A stretch of 64,000 nt of DNA, from contig NZ_JAALAA010000003.1 in NCBI RefSeq assembly GCF_011045035.1, forward strand, positions 124,001 through 188,000, written 5' to 3'. Below the pieces are notes generated by a model that worked only from the letters and a program-made list of their open reading frames with translations, ran no database searches and had not been told where the DNA came from. Origin of the DNA: Nocardioides turkmenicus (lineage in GTDB: Bacteria > Actinomycetota > Actinomycetes > Propionibacteriales > Nocardioidaceae). The position numbers were made by a program, and so were the translations under genes. This document shows, piece by piece, positions 9,855 through 19,007 of this stretch. Within the stretch, counting starts at the first letter, position 1. Every line of letters starts with the position of its first letter.

Positions 9855-11114
9855 CTAGGCGTTGGCTTGGATGCGTTGGACGTACCAGGTGACGAATGCA
9901 TCGACCTCACCCTCGACCTCTGAGTACGGACCAGGTACGTAGCCCGGGTCCGTCACTCCTCGCTGGGTGCCCTCGACCAGGACGCGATCCTGGTCGTTGG
10001 TGGCACGCCAGACGGAGGTGAGCGACTCGACCGAGTAGTCGACGCCTTCGACGGCGTCGGGGTTCACCAGCCAGGTCGTCCGGACCAGGGTCCGGTCGAC
10101 GGCGAGCGGGATCACCGAGAAGACGACGGCGTGGTCACCGAGGAAGTGGAACCACGAGTTGGGCTGCATGTGCAGCGACAGGTCGCCGAACCTCGGGTCC
10201 TCGATGGATCCCATCAGCTTCGCGCAGAGCTGCTGACCGTCGGGACCGAACGAGGCGCCCGCACCGTCGAGCGGCAGGTGGGAGATCTGGAACCCGGTCG
10301 CCTTGCCCTCCAGCTGACAGATGTCGCCGTTCGGGAAACCGATCGCCTCGCGGGCCTTCTCCAGCTCGGCCTGCGCCTCGAGGTAGCGCTCGAAGATCTG
10401 CTGCTGGCGCGGCGGCACGTCCTCGGCCTCGTAGCGGCTGATCGGGAAGTACGCCGTGAGCAGCTCGGGGTGGGAGGCGTCGCAGTGGTGGCACTCGCGG
10501 TTGTTCTCCATCACCAGCTTCCAGTTGCCCTCCTCGACGATGTCGGTCTGGTGGGCGATCTTGGCCGAGGCGAGGTCATAGGGCTTCAGGTAGGGCTCGA
10601 TGAGCTGGCTGACCTCGTCGAAGTCGGCCGGCGGCTCGTCGGCCAGGCAGAGGAAGACCAGCCCGCCGACCGCACGCACGTTCACCGGCTTGAGCCCGAA
10701 CTTGTCGTACTCGAAGGTGTCGGCCTGCGACTCGGCGAAGATCAGGCTGCCGTCGACCCGGTAGGTCCACTGGTGGTAGGGGCACACGATGTTGCCGATC
10801 GAGCCGCAGCCCGACTCGAGCAGTCGAGATCCACGGTGGCGGCAGACGTTCCGGAAGGCGCGGACGTTCTCGTCGTCGTCGCGGACGACGATCACGGAGT
10901 GGGGCCCCAGATCGACGGTGACGTAGTCACCGGGGTCCGGGATCTCCGCCTCGGCGACCGCGAAGATCCAGTGCTGACCGAAGATGAGGTCGAGGTCCTG
11001 CTCGTAGATCTCCGGGCTGGTGTAGAAGGGCGCCTCCAGGCCGAAGCCGGCTGCTCGCTCGTCCGCCATGGACGCCAGATCCACTGGCGTCGTTTCGATG
11101 CTCATTCGCGTCAC
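9855..11114 (-). CDS. gbcA: Rieske oxygenase, glycine betaine demethylase alpha subunit (GbcA-like)
   Basis: A protein of about 419 residues. The Rieske cluster ligands are in CRHRGSRLLESGC followed by CPYHQW (C-x-H ... C-x2-H). The mononuclear iron site is in the segment ENNRECHHCDASHPE. The order and spacing fit ring-hydroxylating-type oxygenases that demethylate quaternary amines: glycine betaine plus O2 gives dimethylglycine plus formaldehyde. Neighbouring dimethylglycine, sarcosine and formaldehyde genes strongly support betaine as substrate. Start is uncertain: GTG at 11114 has GGGAG 8 bases upstream, and ATG at 11105 is an alternative. A dyad at 11208-11229 and a TGTTTCACT element precede it. 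Confidence 0.87.
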   Translation of the reverse strand: MTRMSIETTPVDLASMADERAAGFGLEAPFYTSPEIYEQDLDLIFGQHWIFAVAEAEIPDPGDYVTVDLGPHSVIVVRDDDENVRAFRNVCRHRGSRLLESGCGSIGNIVCPYHQWTYRVDGSLIFAESQADTFEYDKFGLKPVNVRAVGGLVFLCLADEPPADFDEVSQLIEPYLKPYDLASAKIAHQTDIVEEGNWKLVMENNRECHHCDASHPELLTAYFPISRYEAEDVPPRQQQIFERYLEAQAELEKAREAIGFPNGDICQLEGKATGFQISHLPLDGAGASFGPDGQQLCAKLMGSIEDPRFGDLSLHMQPNSWFHFLGDHAVVFSVIPLAVDRTLVRTTWLVNPDAVEGVDYSVESLTSVWRATNDQDRVLVEGTQRGVTDPGYVPGPYSEVEGEVDAFVTWYVQRIQANA

Positions 11115-11183
11115 GTTGATGTCTCCCACGCTCAAACCGGGCAGATTCCGGGTTCAGATAACGGCGGCCCGTCGGATGACGGT

Positions 11184-11229
11184 TGTTTCACTCTGCAAAA
11201 CTGCTGCGCAGAACGCAACACGATTCTGC
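11184..11229. promoter_or_regulatory. gbcA upstream region: TGTTTC element and GCAGAA/TTCTGC dyad
   Basis: TGTTTCACT at 11184-11192 resembles elements near the iclR and fdhA starts. GCAGAA (11208-11213) and TTCTGC (11224-11229) form an inverted repeat with a 10-base spacer. Both lie in the 258-base gap between the iclR terminator and gbcA, where the gbcA promoter must be. Binding by the adjacent IclR protein is inferred. Confidence 0.4.
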
Positions 11230-11303
11230 CGCGCGCCCCGAGAGCCTGTCAACGGCTCGATGTGGATTCCCTCACAGGATTTACAAGCGGTTTACGACGG
11301 ACG

Positions 11304-11340
11304 CGAAGTGGCCCGCATGCACGGCATGCGGGCCACTTCG
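11304..11340 (-). terminator. Hairpin terminator after iclR
   Basis: A perfect 17-bp stem with a 3-base loop (left arm CGAAGTGGCCCGCATGC) lies 32 bases past the iclR stop and separates iclR from gbcA. Confidence 0.85.
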
Positions 11341-11372
11341 GGGGCCGATCGGTTCGCCTCGGCCGGGGCAGG

Positions 11373-12155
11373 TCACTCGGCCTTGGGGAAGCCGTTTCGC
11401 TCGGAGATCGCCGCGGCGGCAGCGAGCACGTGCTCGGCCAGCTCGGGTGCATTCTCGGAGGTGATCCGGAACGACGGGCCGGAGACCACCACGGCGGCGA
11501 TCACCCCGCCACCGAGGGAGCGGATCGGCGCCGCCACGCCGGCCAGGCCGATCTCGTGCTCGTCGACGGAGTAGGCGTAGCCCAGCCTCCGGACCTCGGC
11601 GAGCTGCTCCTCGAGCCGCACCGGGTCGACCACGGTCTCCTCGGTGTAGCGCTCGAGCCCACGATCCAGGATCCGCTGACGCTCCTCGGGGCGCATCATC
11701 GCCAGGAAGACCTGACCGGACGCGGTGGTGTGCAGGGGGCTCCGCTGCCCGACCCAGTTCACGGACGTGATCTCGGCGCTCCCGATCACCTGGTCGATCG
11801 TGATGGCCTCCTCACCGTCGTTGATGACGATGTTGACGGTCTCCCCCACCTCGTCGGCCAAGGCCATGCAGATCGGACGACTGGTGACCGAGAGGTCGTG
11901 CTTGCGGGTCGCACCTGCGGCCAGCTGGATGACGCCATAGCCGAGCTGATAGTGCCCGCGACTCGCGTTCTGCTCCACCAATCCGCGGGCCTCGAGGGTG
12001 GCCAGCAGCCGGAAGACCGTCGACTTGTGCACCCCCAATTCCTCGGAGATCGGCGTCACGCCGACAGCGCCCCGACGGGCGAGCACCTGGAGGATGGAGA
12101 TGGCGCGGTCAACTGAGTGAACGGTCGTGCTCCGTGTTTCGCTCGTGTTGCTCAT
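11373..12155 (-). CDS. IclR-family transcriptional regulator
   Basis: A 260-residue regulator: N-terminal winged helix (about 12-75, with GVTPISEELGVHKSTVFRLLATLEARG in two stretches) and a C-terminal IclR effector domain (VLARRG ... GVAAPIR ... VVVSGPSFR). It lies upstream of gbcA on the same strand and divergent from fdhA, the two genes handling the first demethylation and its formaldehyde. Control of both is likely. TGTTTC-like elements lie just upstream of its start and in its first codons, so autoregulation is possible. The effector is unknown; glycine betaine or dimethylglycine are reasonable guesses. Confidence 0.9.
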   Translation of the reverse strand: MSNTSETRSTTVHSVDRAISILQVLARRGAVGVTPISEELGVHKSTVFRLLATLEARGLVEQNASRGHYQLGYGVIQLAAGATRKHDLSVTSRPICMALADEVGETVNIVINDGEEAITIDQVIGSAEITSVNWVGQRSPLHTTASGQVFLAMMRPEERQRILDRGLERYTEETVVDPVRLEEQLAEVRRLGYAYSVDEHEIGLAGVAAPIRSLGGGVIAAVVVSGPSFRITSENAPELAEHVLAAAAAISERNGFPKAE

Positions 12156-12299
12156 GCTGAAACAGTATGCCTCCCTGCCAGAGTCGCCTCGCCACCCCTA
12201 CTGCCGGGTAGGCGAGTCGCGTACGACCGGCCGTTCTCGAACGAGGCATGAAATCGGTCACATCAGGGTCTTGATGCCGATGCCGTCGACGGTCTAGTT

Positions 12300-12336
12300 T
12301 GTTTCATATAGCGCTGCTGTTTCGCTATGAGAAACA
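12300..12336. promoter_or_regulatory. Inverted repeat in the fdhA promoter region, candidate IclR operator
   Basis: Two 13-base arms, 12301-12313 and 12323-12335, match as an inverted repeat at 11 of 13 positions with a 9-base spacer; the arms begin GTTTC and end GAAAC. TGTTTC elements at 12300 and 12318 and a GAAACA at 12331 overlap it. It lies 60 bases upstream of fdhA. Confidence 0.5.
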
Positions 12337-12395
12337 ACCTGGAAATCTGAGTACGCCGGACGCCCCCGTCCCCGGGGGCAGGAAGAAGAGACGCC

Positions 12396-13607
12396 ATGGC
12401 AGACAACAGAGTCGTCGTCTACAAGGGGCCGGGAGAGGTGGCCGTCGAGTCCATCGACTACCCGAAGCTGGAGCTCCCCCAGGATGTCGTCAGCGGTCTC
12501 GGCATCAAGCGTGCGGCGCCGCACGCGGTGATCCTCAAGCTCGTGACGAGCAACATCTGCGGCAGCGACCAGCACATGGTGCGCGGCCGGACGACCGCCC
12601 CCGTGGGCCAGACACTCGGCCACGAGATCACCGGCGAAATCGTCGAGATCGGCGACGACGTCCTCTTCCACGAGGTGGGCGACATCTGCTCGGTCCCGTT
12701 CAACATCGCGTGCGGCCGTTGCCGCATGTGCAACGAGGGCAAGACCGGCATCTGCCTCAACGTGAACCCGGCGCGGGCCGGCGCGGCCTACGGCTACGTG
12801 GACATGGGCGGCTGGCTCGGTGGCCAGGCGGAGTACGTCATGGTCCCGTTTGCCGACTTCAACCTCCTGAAGTTCCCGGACCGGGACCAGGCCCTGGAGA
12901 AGATCCTCGACCTGACGATGCTCTCCGACATCTTCCCGACCGGCTACCACGGTGCGTACACCGCCGGTGTCACCACCGGGTCGACGGTCTACGTGGCGGG
13001 TGCGGGCCCGGTCGGGCTCGCCGCGGCGTACTCGGCCCAGCTGCTCGGCGCGTCGACCGTCATCGTCGGCGACATGAACGCCGACCGGCTCAAGCAGGCC
13101 GCCAGCTTCGGCTGCGAGACCGCCGACCTGTCCTCCGGTGACGCCCTCGCGGACATCATCGACGACATCCTCGGCGAGCCGGTCGTGGACGCCGCCGTCG
13201 ACGCGGTCGGCTTCGAGGCCCGCGGCCACGGCCGCGACGCCGCCGAGCAGCCCGCCACCGTCCTCAACGACATCATGGACGTCGCGCGCGCGGGTGCTTC
13301 CCTCGGCATCCCCGGCCTGTACGTCACGGGCGACCCGGGTGCCGTCGACGACGCCGCCAAGCAGGGCCAGATCGGCGTCCGCCTCGGCCTGGGCTGGGCG
13401 AAGTCGCACACGTTCGTGACCGGCCAGTGCCCGGTGAAGCAGTACAACCGCCAGCTGATGAACCTGATCCTCGCGGACAAGGCCCACATCGCCGAGGCCG
13501 TCAACGCGAAGACGATCAGCCTCGACGAGGCCCCGGCGGGCTACGCCGCGTTCGACCAGGGCGCCGCCACCAAGTACGTCATCGACCCGCACGGCATGGT
13601 GAGCTGA
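12396..13607 (+). CDS. fdhA: Glutathione-independent formaldehyde dehydrogenase
   Basis: A 403-residue zinc-dependent medium-chain dehydrogenase. Visible motifs: catalytic-zinc segment SNICGSDQHM and GHEITGEI, structural-zinc cysteines in IACGRCRMCNEGKTGIC, and the Rossmann motif GAGPVGLAAA. The long insert and VDAVGFEARGHG are typical of the Pseudomonas putida-type enzyme that oxidises formaldehyde to formate with NAD and no glutathione. Here it would detoxify the formaldehyde made by the Rieske demethylase. It is divergent from iclR and convergent with folC, with a strong hairpin between. ATG at 12396 follows GGAAGAAGAG. Confidence 0.92.
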   Translation: MADNRVVVYKGPGEVAVESIDYPKLELPQDVVSGLGIKRAAPHAVILKLVTSNICGSDQHMVRGRTTAPVGQTLGHEITGEIVEIGDDVLFHEVGDICSVPFNIACGRCRMCNEGKTGICLNVNPARAGAAYGYVDMGGWLGGQAEYVMVPFADFNLLKFPDRDQALEKILDLTMLSDIFPTGYHGAYTAGVTTGSTVYVAGAGPVGLAAAYSAQLLGASTVIVGDMNADRLKQAASFGCETADLSSGDALADIIDDILGEPVVDAAVDAVGFEARGHGRDAAEQPATVLNDIMDVARAGASLGIPGLYVTGDPGAVDDAAKQGQIGVRLGLGWAKSHTFVTGQCPVKQYNRQLMNLILADKAHIAEAVNAKTISLDEAPAGYAAFDQGAATKYVIDPHGMVS

Positions 13608-13626
13608 TCCCGACCGGACAGCAATG

Positions 13627-13665
13627 ACGGGCCTGCCCCGGCCAGATCGGCCGGGGCAGGCCCGT
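13627..13665. terminator. Bidirectional hairpin between fdhA and folC
   Basis: A perfect 17-bp stem (left arm ACGGGCCTGCCCCGGCC) with loop AGATC lies between the convergent fdhA and folC stops. It would end the long glyA-to-folC transcript as well as fdhA. Confidence 0.88.
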
Positions 13666-13682
13666 CTCAATGCCCAGAAGGC

Positions 13683-14996
13683 TCACAGGCCCAGCAGTCG
13701 GCGCACCTCACCGACGGTCACGACGGAGCCGGTGACCAGCACCTGGCCGCCAGCCCTGGAGGCGGTCTCGGTCGCCTCGGTGAGCGCGTCGGCGAGGTCG
13801 TCGACCTCCACGACCCGATCGGCGCTCAGGACCTTCCGCGCCGCGGCCGCGACGGCCTCGGAGGAGAGCGACCGCGGGCTGCTGTTGCGGGTGCAGACCA
13901 TGGTGGTCACCACCGGCTCGAGCTCGGCGAGCATGCCGGCGAGGTCCTTGTCGCCCAGGGCGGCGACCACGGCGACGGTCGGGCGCGGGCCCAGCTCTGG
14001 GAGCGCGGCAGCCAGGGCCCGGGCGCCGTCGGGGTTGTGGGCGGCGTCGAGGACCACGGCAGGGGTGCCGGGCAGCACCTCCAGGCGGCCGGGCGACCGG
14101 ACCGAACCCAGCGCTCGTCGCAGCGCGTCCAGCGGGATCGTCTCCTCGAGGAGTGCCTCGACGCTCGCGATCGCGAGCACGGCGTTGTGCGCCTGGTGGC
14201 GTCCGTGCAGACCGAGTGGGACCTCGGGATAGCGGCCCGCGAGACCGTCGACGGAGATGGTCTGCCCGTCGTCGGAGCCGCGCCGGTCGCTCAGGCCGAA
14301 GTCACGCCCCTCGACCATGAGCCTGGCGAGATGCGCGTCGGCATGAGCCCGGAGGAGCTGTTCGACCTCGGGCGTCTGACGCGCGGTCACTGCCAGCGCA
14401 CCGGGCTTGATGATCCCGGCCTTCTCGGCGGCGATGTCGAGCCGGGTCGGGCCCAGGTGGTCGACGTGGTCGAGCCCGATGGGGAGGATCGCGGCGACCC
14501 GGGCATCGATGACGTTGGTCGCGTCCCACATGCCACCCATGCCGACCTCGACCGCGGCGACGTCGATGGCCGCGGTCGAGAACGCCTGGTAGGCCATCGC
14601 GACCGTCATCTCGAAGAACGACAGCGGCGTCGGGCTCTCGCGGTCCACGGCCTGGGCCGCGGGCAGGACGTCCAGGTAGGCCCGGACGAAGGCTTCGTGC
14701 GAGATCGGCCGGCCGCCGATGCTGATCCGCTCCCGGATGTCGGTGAGGTGGGGGCTGGTGAACCGGCCGACCGTCGAGCCGAGCTCGAGCAGGATCGCCT
14801 CCACCATCCGAGCGGTGCTGGTCTTGCCGTTCGTGCCGGTGATGTGGACCGACCGGTAGCCATGCTGCGGCTGCCCGAGCGCGTCCATCACCGCCCGGAT
14901 GCGCTCCAGCGACGGGGCGATCCTGGTCTCCGGCCAGCGGGCGAGGAGCCGACGCTCCACCTCTGCCACATCGAGGTCGAGAGCTGTGTCCGTCAA
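13683..14996 (-). CDS. folC: Dihydrofolate/folylpolyglutamate synthase
   Basis: A 437-residue Mur-ligase-type enzyme: P-loop ITGTNGKTS (about residue 54), SPHL, EVGMGGMWDATNV, the Lys-bearing EKAGIIKPG, and the C-terminal-domain DAAHNPDGA. It adds glutamate to dihydropteroate or to folates. It is the last gene of the glyA-sox-sdaA-folD-folP-MTHFR-folC operon, overlapping the preceding gene by 4 bases, and ends at a strong hairpin. Its place in a methyl-group catabolic operon suggests it maintains or polyglutamylates the folate used by the demethylases. A second folC elsewhere in the genome is likely but not visible. Confidence 0.92.
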   Translation of the reverse strand: MTDTALDLDVAEVERRLLARWPETRIAPSLERIRAVMDALGQPQHGYRSVHITGTNGKTSTARMVEAILLELGSTVGRFTSPHLTDIRERISIGGRPISHEAFVRAYLDVLPAAQAVDRESPTPLSFFEMTVAMAYQAFSTAAIDVAAVEVGMGGMWDATNVIDARVAAILPIGLDHVDHLGPTRLDIAAEKAGIIKPGALAVTARQTPEVEQLLRAHADAHLARLMVEGRDFGLSDRRGSDDGQTISVDGLAGRYPEVPLGLHGRHQAHNAVLAIASVEALLEETIPLDALRRALGSVRSPGRLEVLPGTPAVVLDAAHNPDGARALAAALPELGPRPTVAVVAALGDKDLAGMLAELEPVVTTMVCTRNSSPRSLSSEAVAAAARKVLSADRVVEVDDLADALTEATETASRAGGQVLVTGSVVTVGEVRRLLGL

Positions 14997-15847
14997 AGCG
15001 GGTCACCTCCGAGGCGGGTCAGCAGGTCGCGGCGCCACGCCTCGGTCTCGGCGACCTGGTTGAACGTGAACAGGTGCAGGCCGGCGACCGCGGCCTCGGC
15101 GCCGTCCAGCCCGGGGCCGGCGCGGGTGAGGAACCGCTCCGGCGAGTAGCCGCCGGGCGCGGCGATGCGGGCGAACATCCCCTTGTTCTTGGCGAGGAAC
15201 CGCGTCGACTCCCCCACTCCGATCTTGGTCGCCATGGAGAGGAGCTTGGTGCGCTCGACCGGGCCGGGCAGCCCGACGAGGATCGGTGTCGTGACCCCGC
15301 GGGCGCGCACGCGGCGTACCCAGTCGGTGAGGGCGCGGTCGTCGAAGGTGAGGTTGCTGACGATCTCGGTGGCGTGGTGGCGCTTGTCCCACATCGCCTG
15401 CACCAGGCGGTCGTGGATGATCGTCGGGTGGTCCTCCGGGTAGCCGGCGACGCCGACGTGTCGGAACGGGTCACCGAGGTCGACGAGGGCCTCGAGGAGC
15501 TCCAGCGCGCCGGGGAACGCCCCCGGCTGCTCCGCGTCGCCGGCGGGCACGAAGACCTTCTCGATGCCGGCCGCCTTGAGGCGACCGGTGATGTCGGCGA
15601 GCTCGGCCCTGCTCGAGACCATGCGCGCGGCGAGGTGGGGCACGACGTCGTACCCGTGGCCGGCGAGCCGGATCGACAGATCGACGGTCCGCTCCAGACC
15701 CTTGGCCGGGGAGGCGGTCACGGTGATCGTCCGGCCCGCCGGGAGGGCGGCGGTGACGACCTTCTCGATGGCGTCGGTGGGCAGGACCTCGTAGCGCGCG
15801 GCGAGCAGCAGGCGACGTACGACCGTGGCGGCCGAGCGGCGGCTCAC
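14993..15847 (-). CDS. Methylenetetrahydrofolate reductase-family protein
   Basis: A 284-residue TIM-barrel protein with MTHFR-like segments: ITVTASPAKGLERTVDLS, YDVVPHLAARMV, AGYPEDHP and SNLTFDD. MTHFR reduces 5,10-methylene-THF to 5-methyl-THF. The sequence is diverged from E. coli MetF and resembles the small non-canonical MTHFRs known in mycobacteria; whether it binds flavin cannot be judged here. It overlaps folP and folC by 4 bases on each side. In this operon it could drain methylene-THF made by sarcosine and dimethylglycine oxidation, or act in the opposite, oxidising direction. Family assignment is firm, direction and cofactor are not. Confidence 0.78.
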   Translation of the reverse strand: MSRRSAATVVRRLLLAARYEVLPTDAIEKVVTAALPAGRTITVTASPAKGLERTVDLSIRLAGHGYDVVPHLAARMVSSRAELADITGRLKAAGIEKVFVPAGDAEQPGAFPGALELLEALVDLGDPFRHVGVAGYPEDHPTIIHDRLVQAMWDKRHHATEIVSNLTFDDRALTDWVRRVRARGVTTPILVGLPGPVERTKLLSMATKIGVGESTRFLAKNKGMFARIAAPGGYSPERFLTRAGPGLDGAEAAVAGLHLFTFNQVAETEAWRRDLLTRLGGDPL

Positions 15848-16728
15848 CGCTCCCCCGCTCGGGCACCGACCAGCCCGGTGGCGGCCGTGGAGGCCCGCAG
15901 TCGCGCGGCCACCCGGGAGGCGGCCGCGGCGCCGGAGACCGAGTGGACGCGTACGCCCCAGGCTCCTCCGGCCGCGGCCACGGCGGCGACGGCGTCCGAG
16001 GCTTCGTCACGGTCGGCGGGCACGTCCGGGTCACGTCGCCCGTACGCGGCGGCCTCGGCGAGGAAGCGCTTGCGGGACGCGCCGACGAGGACGGGGAAGC
16101 CGAGCTCGTGCAGCCTCGGGAGAGCCGCGAGCAGCTCCCAGGACTGGCTGGCGTTCTTCGCGAACCCCAGTCCCGGGTCGAGCACGATGCGCTCTGCGCG
16201 TACGCCAGCGGCGAGCGCCGCCTCGACCCGACCGTGGAGCTCGGCGCAGACGTCGTCGACGACCGAGTCGTAGAAGCAGAAGTCGTCCATCCGGGTGGAG
16301 TGCGCCCGCCAGTGCATGAGTACGCAGGTGACGTCCGCCTCCGCGAGGAACGGCAGCATCTCGGGGTCGGCGAGCCCGCCGGAGACGTCGTTGACGATGA
16401 CCGCGCCGGCGGCGACGGCCTGCTCGGCGACCGAGGCCCGCATGGTGTCGACCGAGACCGGGAACCCGCCGCGGGCCAGGGCCTCGACCACCGGGATCAC
16501 GCGGGCGAGCTCCTCGGCCTCGCTGACCCGCTGGGCACCGGGCCGGGTGGACTCGCCGCCGACGTCGAGGAGGTCGGCGCCGTCCCGCATGAGCTCCAGG
16601 CCCCGGCGTACGGCCGCGTCGACCTCGTGGAACCGGCCGCCGTCGGAGAAGGAGTCGGGGGTGACGTTGATGATGCCCATCACCTGACACCGCTGAGCGG
16701 TGTCGGTGGGCAGCTGCACCGTCGTCAT
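15844..16728 (-). CDS. folP: Dihydropteroate synthase
   Basis: A 294-residue TIM-barrel enzyme with the DHPS signatures [15 protein letters not shown] (about 17-31), [26 protein letters not shown] and GASRKRFL. It condenses pterin pyrophosphate with 4-aminobenzoate. The C-terminal RVHDV motif reads RVHSV here (Arg260, His262 kept, Asp to Ser at 263). It overlaps folD and the MTHFR-like gene by 4 bases each, so it is translationally coupled into the one-carbon operon. Together with pabB it suggests dedicated folate synthesis. Confidence 0.92.
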   Translation of the reverse strand: MTTVQLPTDTAQRCQVMGIINVTPDSFSDGGRFHEVDAAVRRGLELMRDGADLLDVGGESTRPGAQRVSEAEELARVIPVVEALARGGFPVSVDTMRASVAEQAVAAGAVIVNDVSGGLADPEMLPFLAEADVTCVLMHWRAHSTRMDDFCFYDSVVDDVCAELHGRVEAALAAGVRAERIVLDPGLGFAKNASQSWELLAALPRLHELGFPVLVGASRKRFLAEAAAYGRRDPDVPADRDEASDAVAAVAAAGGAWGVRVHSVSGAAAASRVAARLRASTAATGLVGARAGER

Positions 16729-17609
16729 GTCAGTGCCCCGACGATCGCCTCCCTGGCAGCCAGCTGCTGTTCGGCGATCTCGACGATGTTGGTCAGCAGC
16801 ATCGCGCGGGTCATCGGGCCGACCCCGCCGGTGGCGCCGGTCATCTTGCCGGCCACGACGTCGACGTTCGGGTCGACGTCGCCCAGGATGCCCTCGATGG
16901 TGCGGGTGATGCCGACGGAGAGGACGGTGGCACCGGGACTGACCCAGTCGGGCTTGACCAGGTGGGCGACGCCGGCCGCGGCGACGATGACGTCCGAGGC
17001 CCGGGCGTGGGCGGCGACGTCACGGGTCTCGATGTTGCACAGGGTCACGGTGGCGTGCTCGGTCGGGCGGGTGAGCATGAGCCCGAGCGGGCGGCCGACG
17101 GTCAGGCCGCAGCCGATCACGCAGAACCGCTGGCCGGTGATCGGCACGTCGTGCTGCCGCAGCAGCTCGATGATCCCGCGCGGTGTGCACGGCAGCGGGG
17201 CCGGGGTGCCGAGCACCAGCTTGCCGAGGTTGGTCGGGTGCAGCCCGTCGGCGTCCTTGTCCGGGTCGATGAGCTCCAGGACCCGGTGGGTGTCGACGTG
17301 CGGCGGCAGCGGCAGCTGGACGATGAAGCCGGTGCAGCTCGGGTCCTCGTTGAGCTGCTGCACCGCGGCCTCGATCTCCGCCTGCGTCGCGCTCGCGGGG
17401 AGCTCGATCCGGATCGAGGCGATGCCGACCTCGGCGCAGTCGCGGTGCTTGCCCGCGACGTAGGAGTGGGAGCCGGGGTCGTCACCGACGAGGATGGTGC
17501 CGAGACCGGGGTCGATCCCGGCCTCGTGCAGCGCCTTCACCCGCACGGCGAGCTCGGCCTTCAGCTCGGCAGCGACCCGCTTGCCGTCGATCTTTGCTGC
17601 GGTGGTCAT
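16725..17609 (-). CDS. folD: Methylene-THF dehydrogenase/methenyl-THF cyclohydrolase, divergent FolD
   Basis: A 294-residue FolD protein converting methylene-THF to 10-formyl-THF. Catalytic Lys54 (SYVAGKHRD), the QLPLPPH segment and Asp121 (DADGLHP) are present. The cofactor motif is unusual: where most FolD have GRSxxVGRP, this one has GCGLTVGRP (166-173), losing the Arg-Ser that helps hold the NADP phosphate. The following HS-x-T segment reads CNIET, and the usual PGGVGP is TGGVGP. This points to a separate FolD lineage, perhaps with NAD preference. It begins 24 bases after sdaA and overlaps folP by 4 bases. Confidence 0.9.
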   Translation of the reverse strand: MTTAAKIDGKRVAAELKAELAVRVKALHEAGIDPGLGTILVGDDPGSHSYVAGKHRDCAEVGIASIRIELPASATQAEIEAAVQQLNEDPSCTGFIVQLPLPPHVDTHRVLELIDPDKDADGLHPTNLGKLVLGTPAPLPCTPRGIIELLRQHDVPITGQRFCVIGCGLTVGRPLGLMLTRPTEHATVTLCNIETRDVAAHARASDVIVAAAGVAHLVKPDWVSPGATVLSVGITRTIEGILGDVDPNVDVVAGKMTGATGGVGPMTRAMLLTNIVEIAEQQLAAREAIVGALT

Positions 17610-17633
17610 GCACTTCTCCTTAGGCCCGGGACT

Positions 17634-19007
17634 TCAGCACTCGATGACGTTGACGGCGAGGCCTCCGCGGGAGGTCTCCTTGTACTTGATCTTCATGTCG
17701 GCCCCGGTCTCGCGCATGGTCTTGATCGCGGCGTCCAGCGAGACCCGGTGGCTGCCGTCGCCGCGGGCGGCGATCCGAGCGGCGTTGATGGCCTTGTTGC
17801 TGGCGATCGCGTTGCGCTCGATGCACGGGATCTGCACCAGACCGCCGACCGGGTCGCAGGTGAGGCCGAGGTTGTGCTCGATGCCGATCTCTGCGGCGTT
17901 CTCCACCTGCTCAGGGGTGCCACCGAGCACCTCGCACAGCGCCCCGGCGGCCATCGCGCAGGCCGAGCCGACCTCACCCTGACAGCCGACCTCGGCACCG
18001 GAGATCGACGCGTTGATCTTGAACAGGATCCCGATCGCGGCAGCGGCGAGGAGGAACCTGACGATCCCGTCCTCGTCCGCGCTCGGCACGAACTTCTCGT
18101 AGTAGTGGAGCACCGCCGGGACGATGCCCGCGGCGCCGTTGGTCGGAGCGGTCACGATCCGGCCGCCCGAGGCGTTCTCCTCGTTGACGGCCAGGGCGAA
18201 TAGGTTGACCCAGTCCATCGCGCGGAGCGGGTCGGTCTCGTCCGTGGAGGCGTGCAGGTGGGCGTACAGGCCAGGGGCGCGCCGCGGGACCTTCAGCCCG
18301 CCGGGCAACGTGGGCTCGACCCGGGTGCAGCCGTTGTGCACGCACTCCTGCATCACCGACCAGATGTGCAACAGCTCGCCGCGCACCTCGTCCTCCGTAC
18401 GCCACGCCAGCTCGTTGGCCATCATGACGTCACTGATCCGCTTGCCCGACTCGGCACAGACCGCGAGCAGCTCCGCCCCGGTCGTGAACGGGTACGGGAT
18501 CGGGGTCGAGTCCTCGACGATCCGGTCGGCGCCGGCCGCGTCCTCGTCGACGACGAACCCGCCGCCGACCGAGTAGTAGGTGCTCTCCTGGAGCATCTCC
18601 CCGCTGCCCCCGAACGCCCGGAAGATCATCCCGTTCGGGTGCGCGGGGAGGGTCCGGGTGCGGTGCATCACGACGTCGTCGGCGTCGAACTCGATGTCCC
18701 GCGCCCCGGACAGCGTCAACCGGCGGGTTGCCCGGACCTGGGCCACCCGGGCGTCCGCGTTGTCGGTGTCGACGGTCTCTGGACGGTTGCCCTCGAGACC
18801 GAGGATGACCGCCTTGTCGGAGCCGTGGCCGTGACCGGTGGCCCCGAGGGAACCGAACAGCTCCACCTGGACCCGGGCGACGGCGTCGAGCAGCGACCCC
18901 GCCTTCAGGGCATCGGTGAACTGCACCGCCGCGCGCATCGGGCCGACCGTGTGGGACGACGACGGCCCGATGCCGACGGAGAACATGTCGAAGACGCTGA
19001 GTGCCAT
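17634..19007 (-). CDS. sdaA: Iron-sulfur L-serine ammonia-lyase, single chain
   Basis: A 457-residue type-2 L-serine dehydratase. The beta domain begins [21 protein letters not shown]; the alpha domain carries the [4Fe-4S] cysteines in [15 protein letters not shown] and [17 protein letters not shown]. The chain ends in Cys (VIEC), as in family members whose C-terminal Cys reaches into the active site. It deaminates serine to pyruvate, the last step from betaine to central metabolism. The ATG at 19007 shares one base with the soxG stop; a longer frame upstream only overlaps soxG and is not used. Confidence 0.95.
   Translation of the reverse strand: MALSVFDMFSVGIGPSSSHTVGPMRAAVQFTDALKAGSLLDAVARVQVELFGSLGATGHGHGSDKAVILGLEGNRPETVDTDNADARVAQVRATRRLTLSGARDIEFDADDVVMHRTRTLPAHPNGMIFRAFGGSGEMLQESTYYSVGGGFVVDEDAAGADRIVEDSTPIPYPFTTGAELLAVCAESGKRISDVMMANELAWRTEDEVRGELLHIWSVMQECVHNGCTRVEPTLPGGLKVPRRAPGLYAHLHASTDETDPLRAMDWVNLFALAVNEENASGGRIVTAPTNGAAGIVPAVLHYYEKFVPSADEDGIVRFLLAAAAIGILFKINASISGAEVGCQGEVGSACAMAAGALCEVLGGTPEQVENAAEIGIEHNLGLTCDPVGGLVQIPCIERNAIASNKAINAARIAARGDGSHRVSLDAAIKTMRETGADMKIKYKETSRGGLAVNVIEC

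Noticed and set aside
12362-12379. GCCCCC/GGGGGC hairpin in the fdhA leader as a riboswitch
   Set aside because: Only a 6-bp stem next to the ribosome site, with no conserved aptamer seen; likely GC-rich coincidence.
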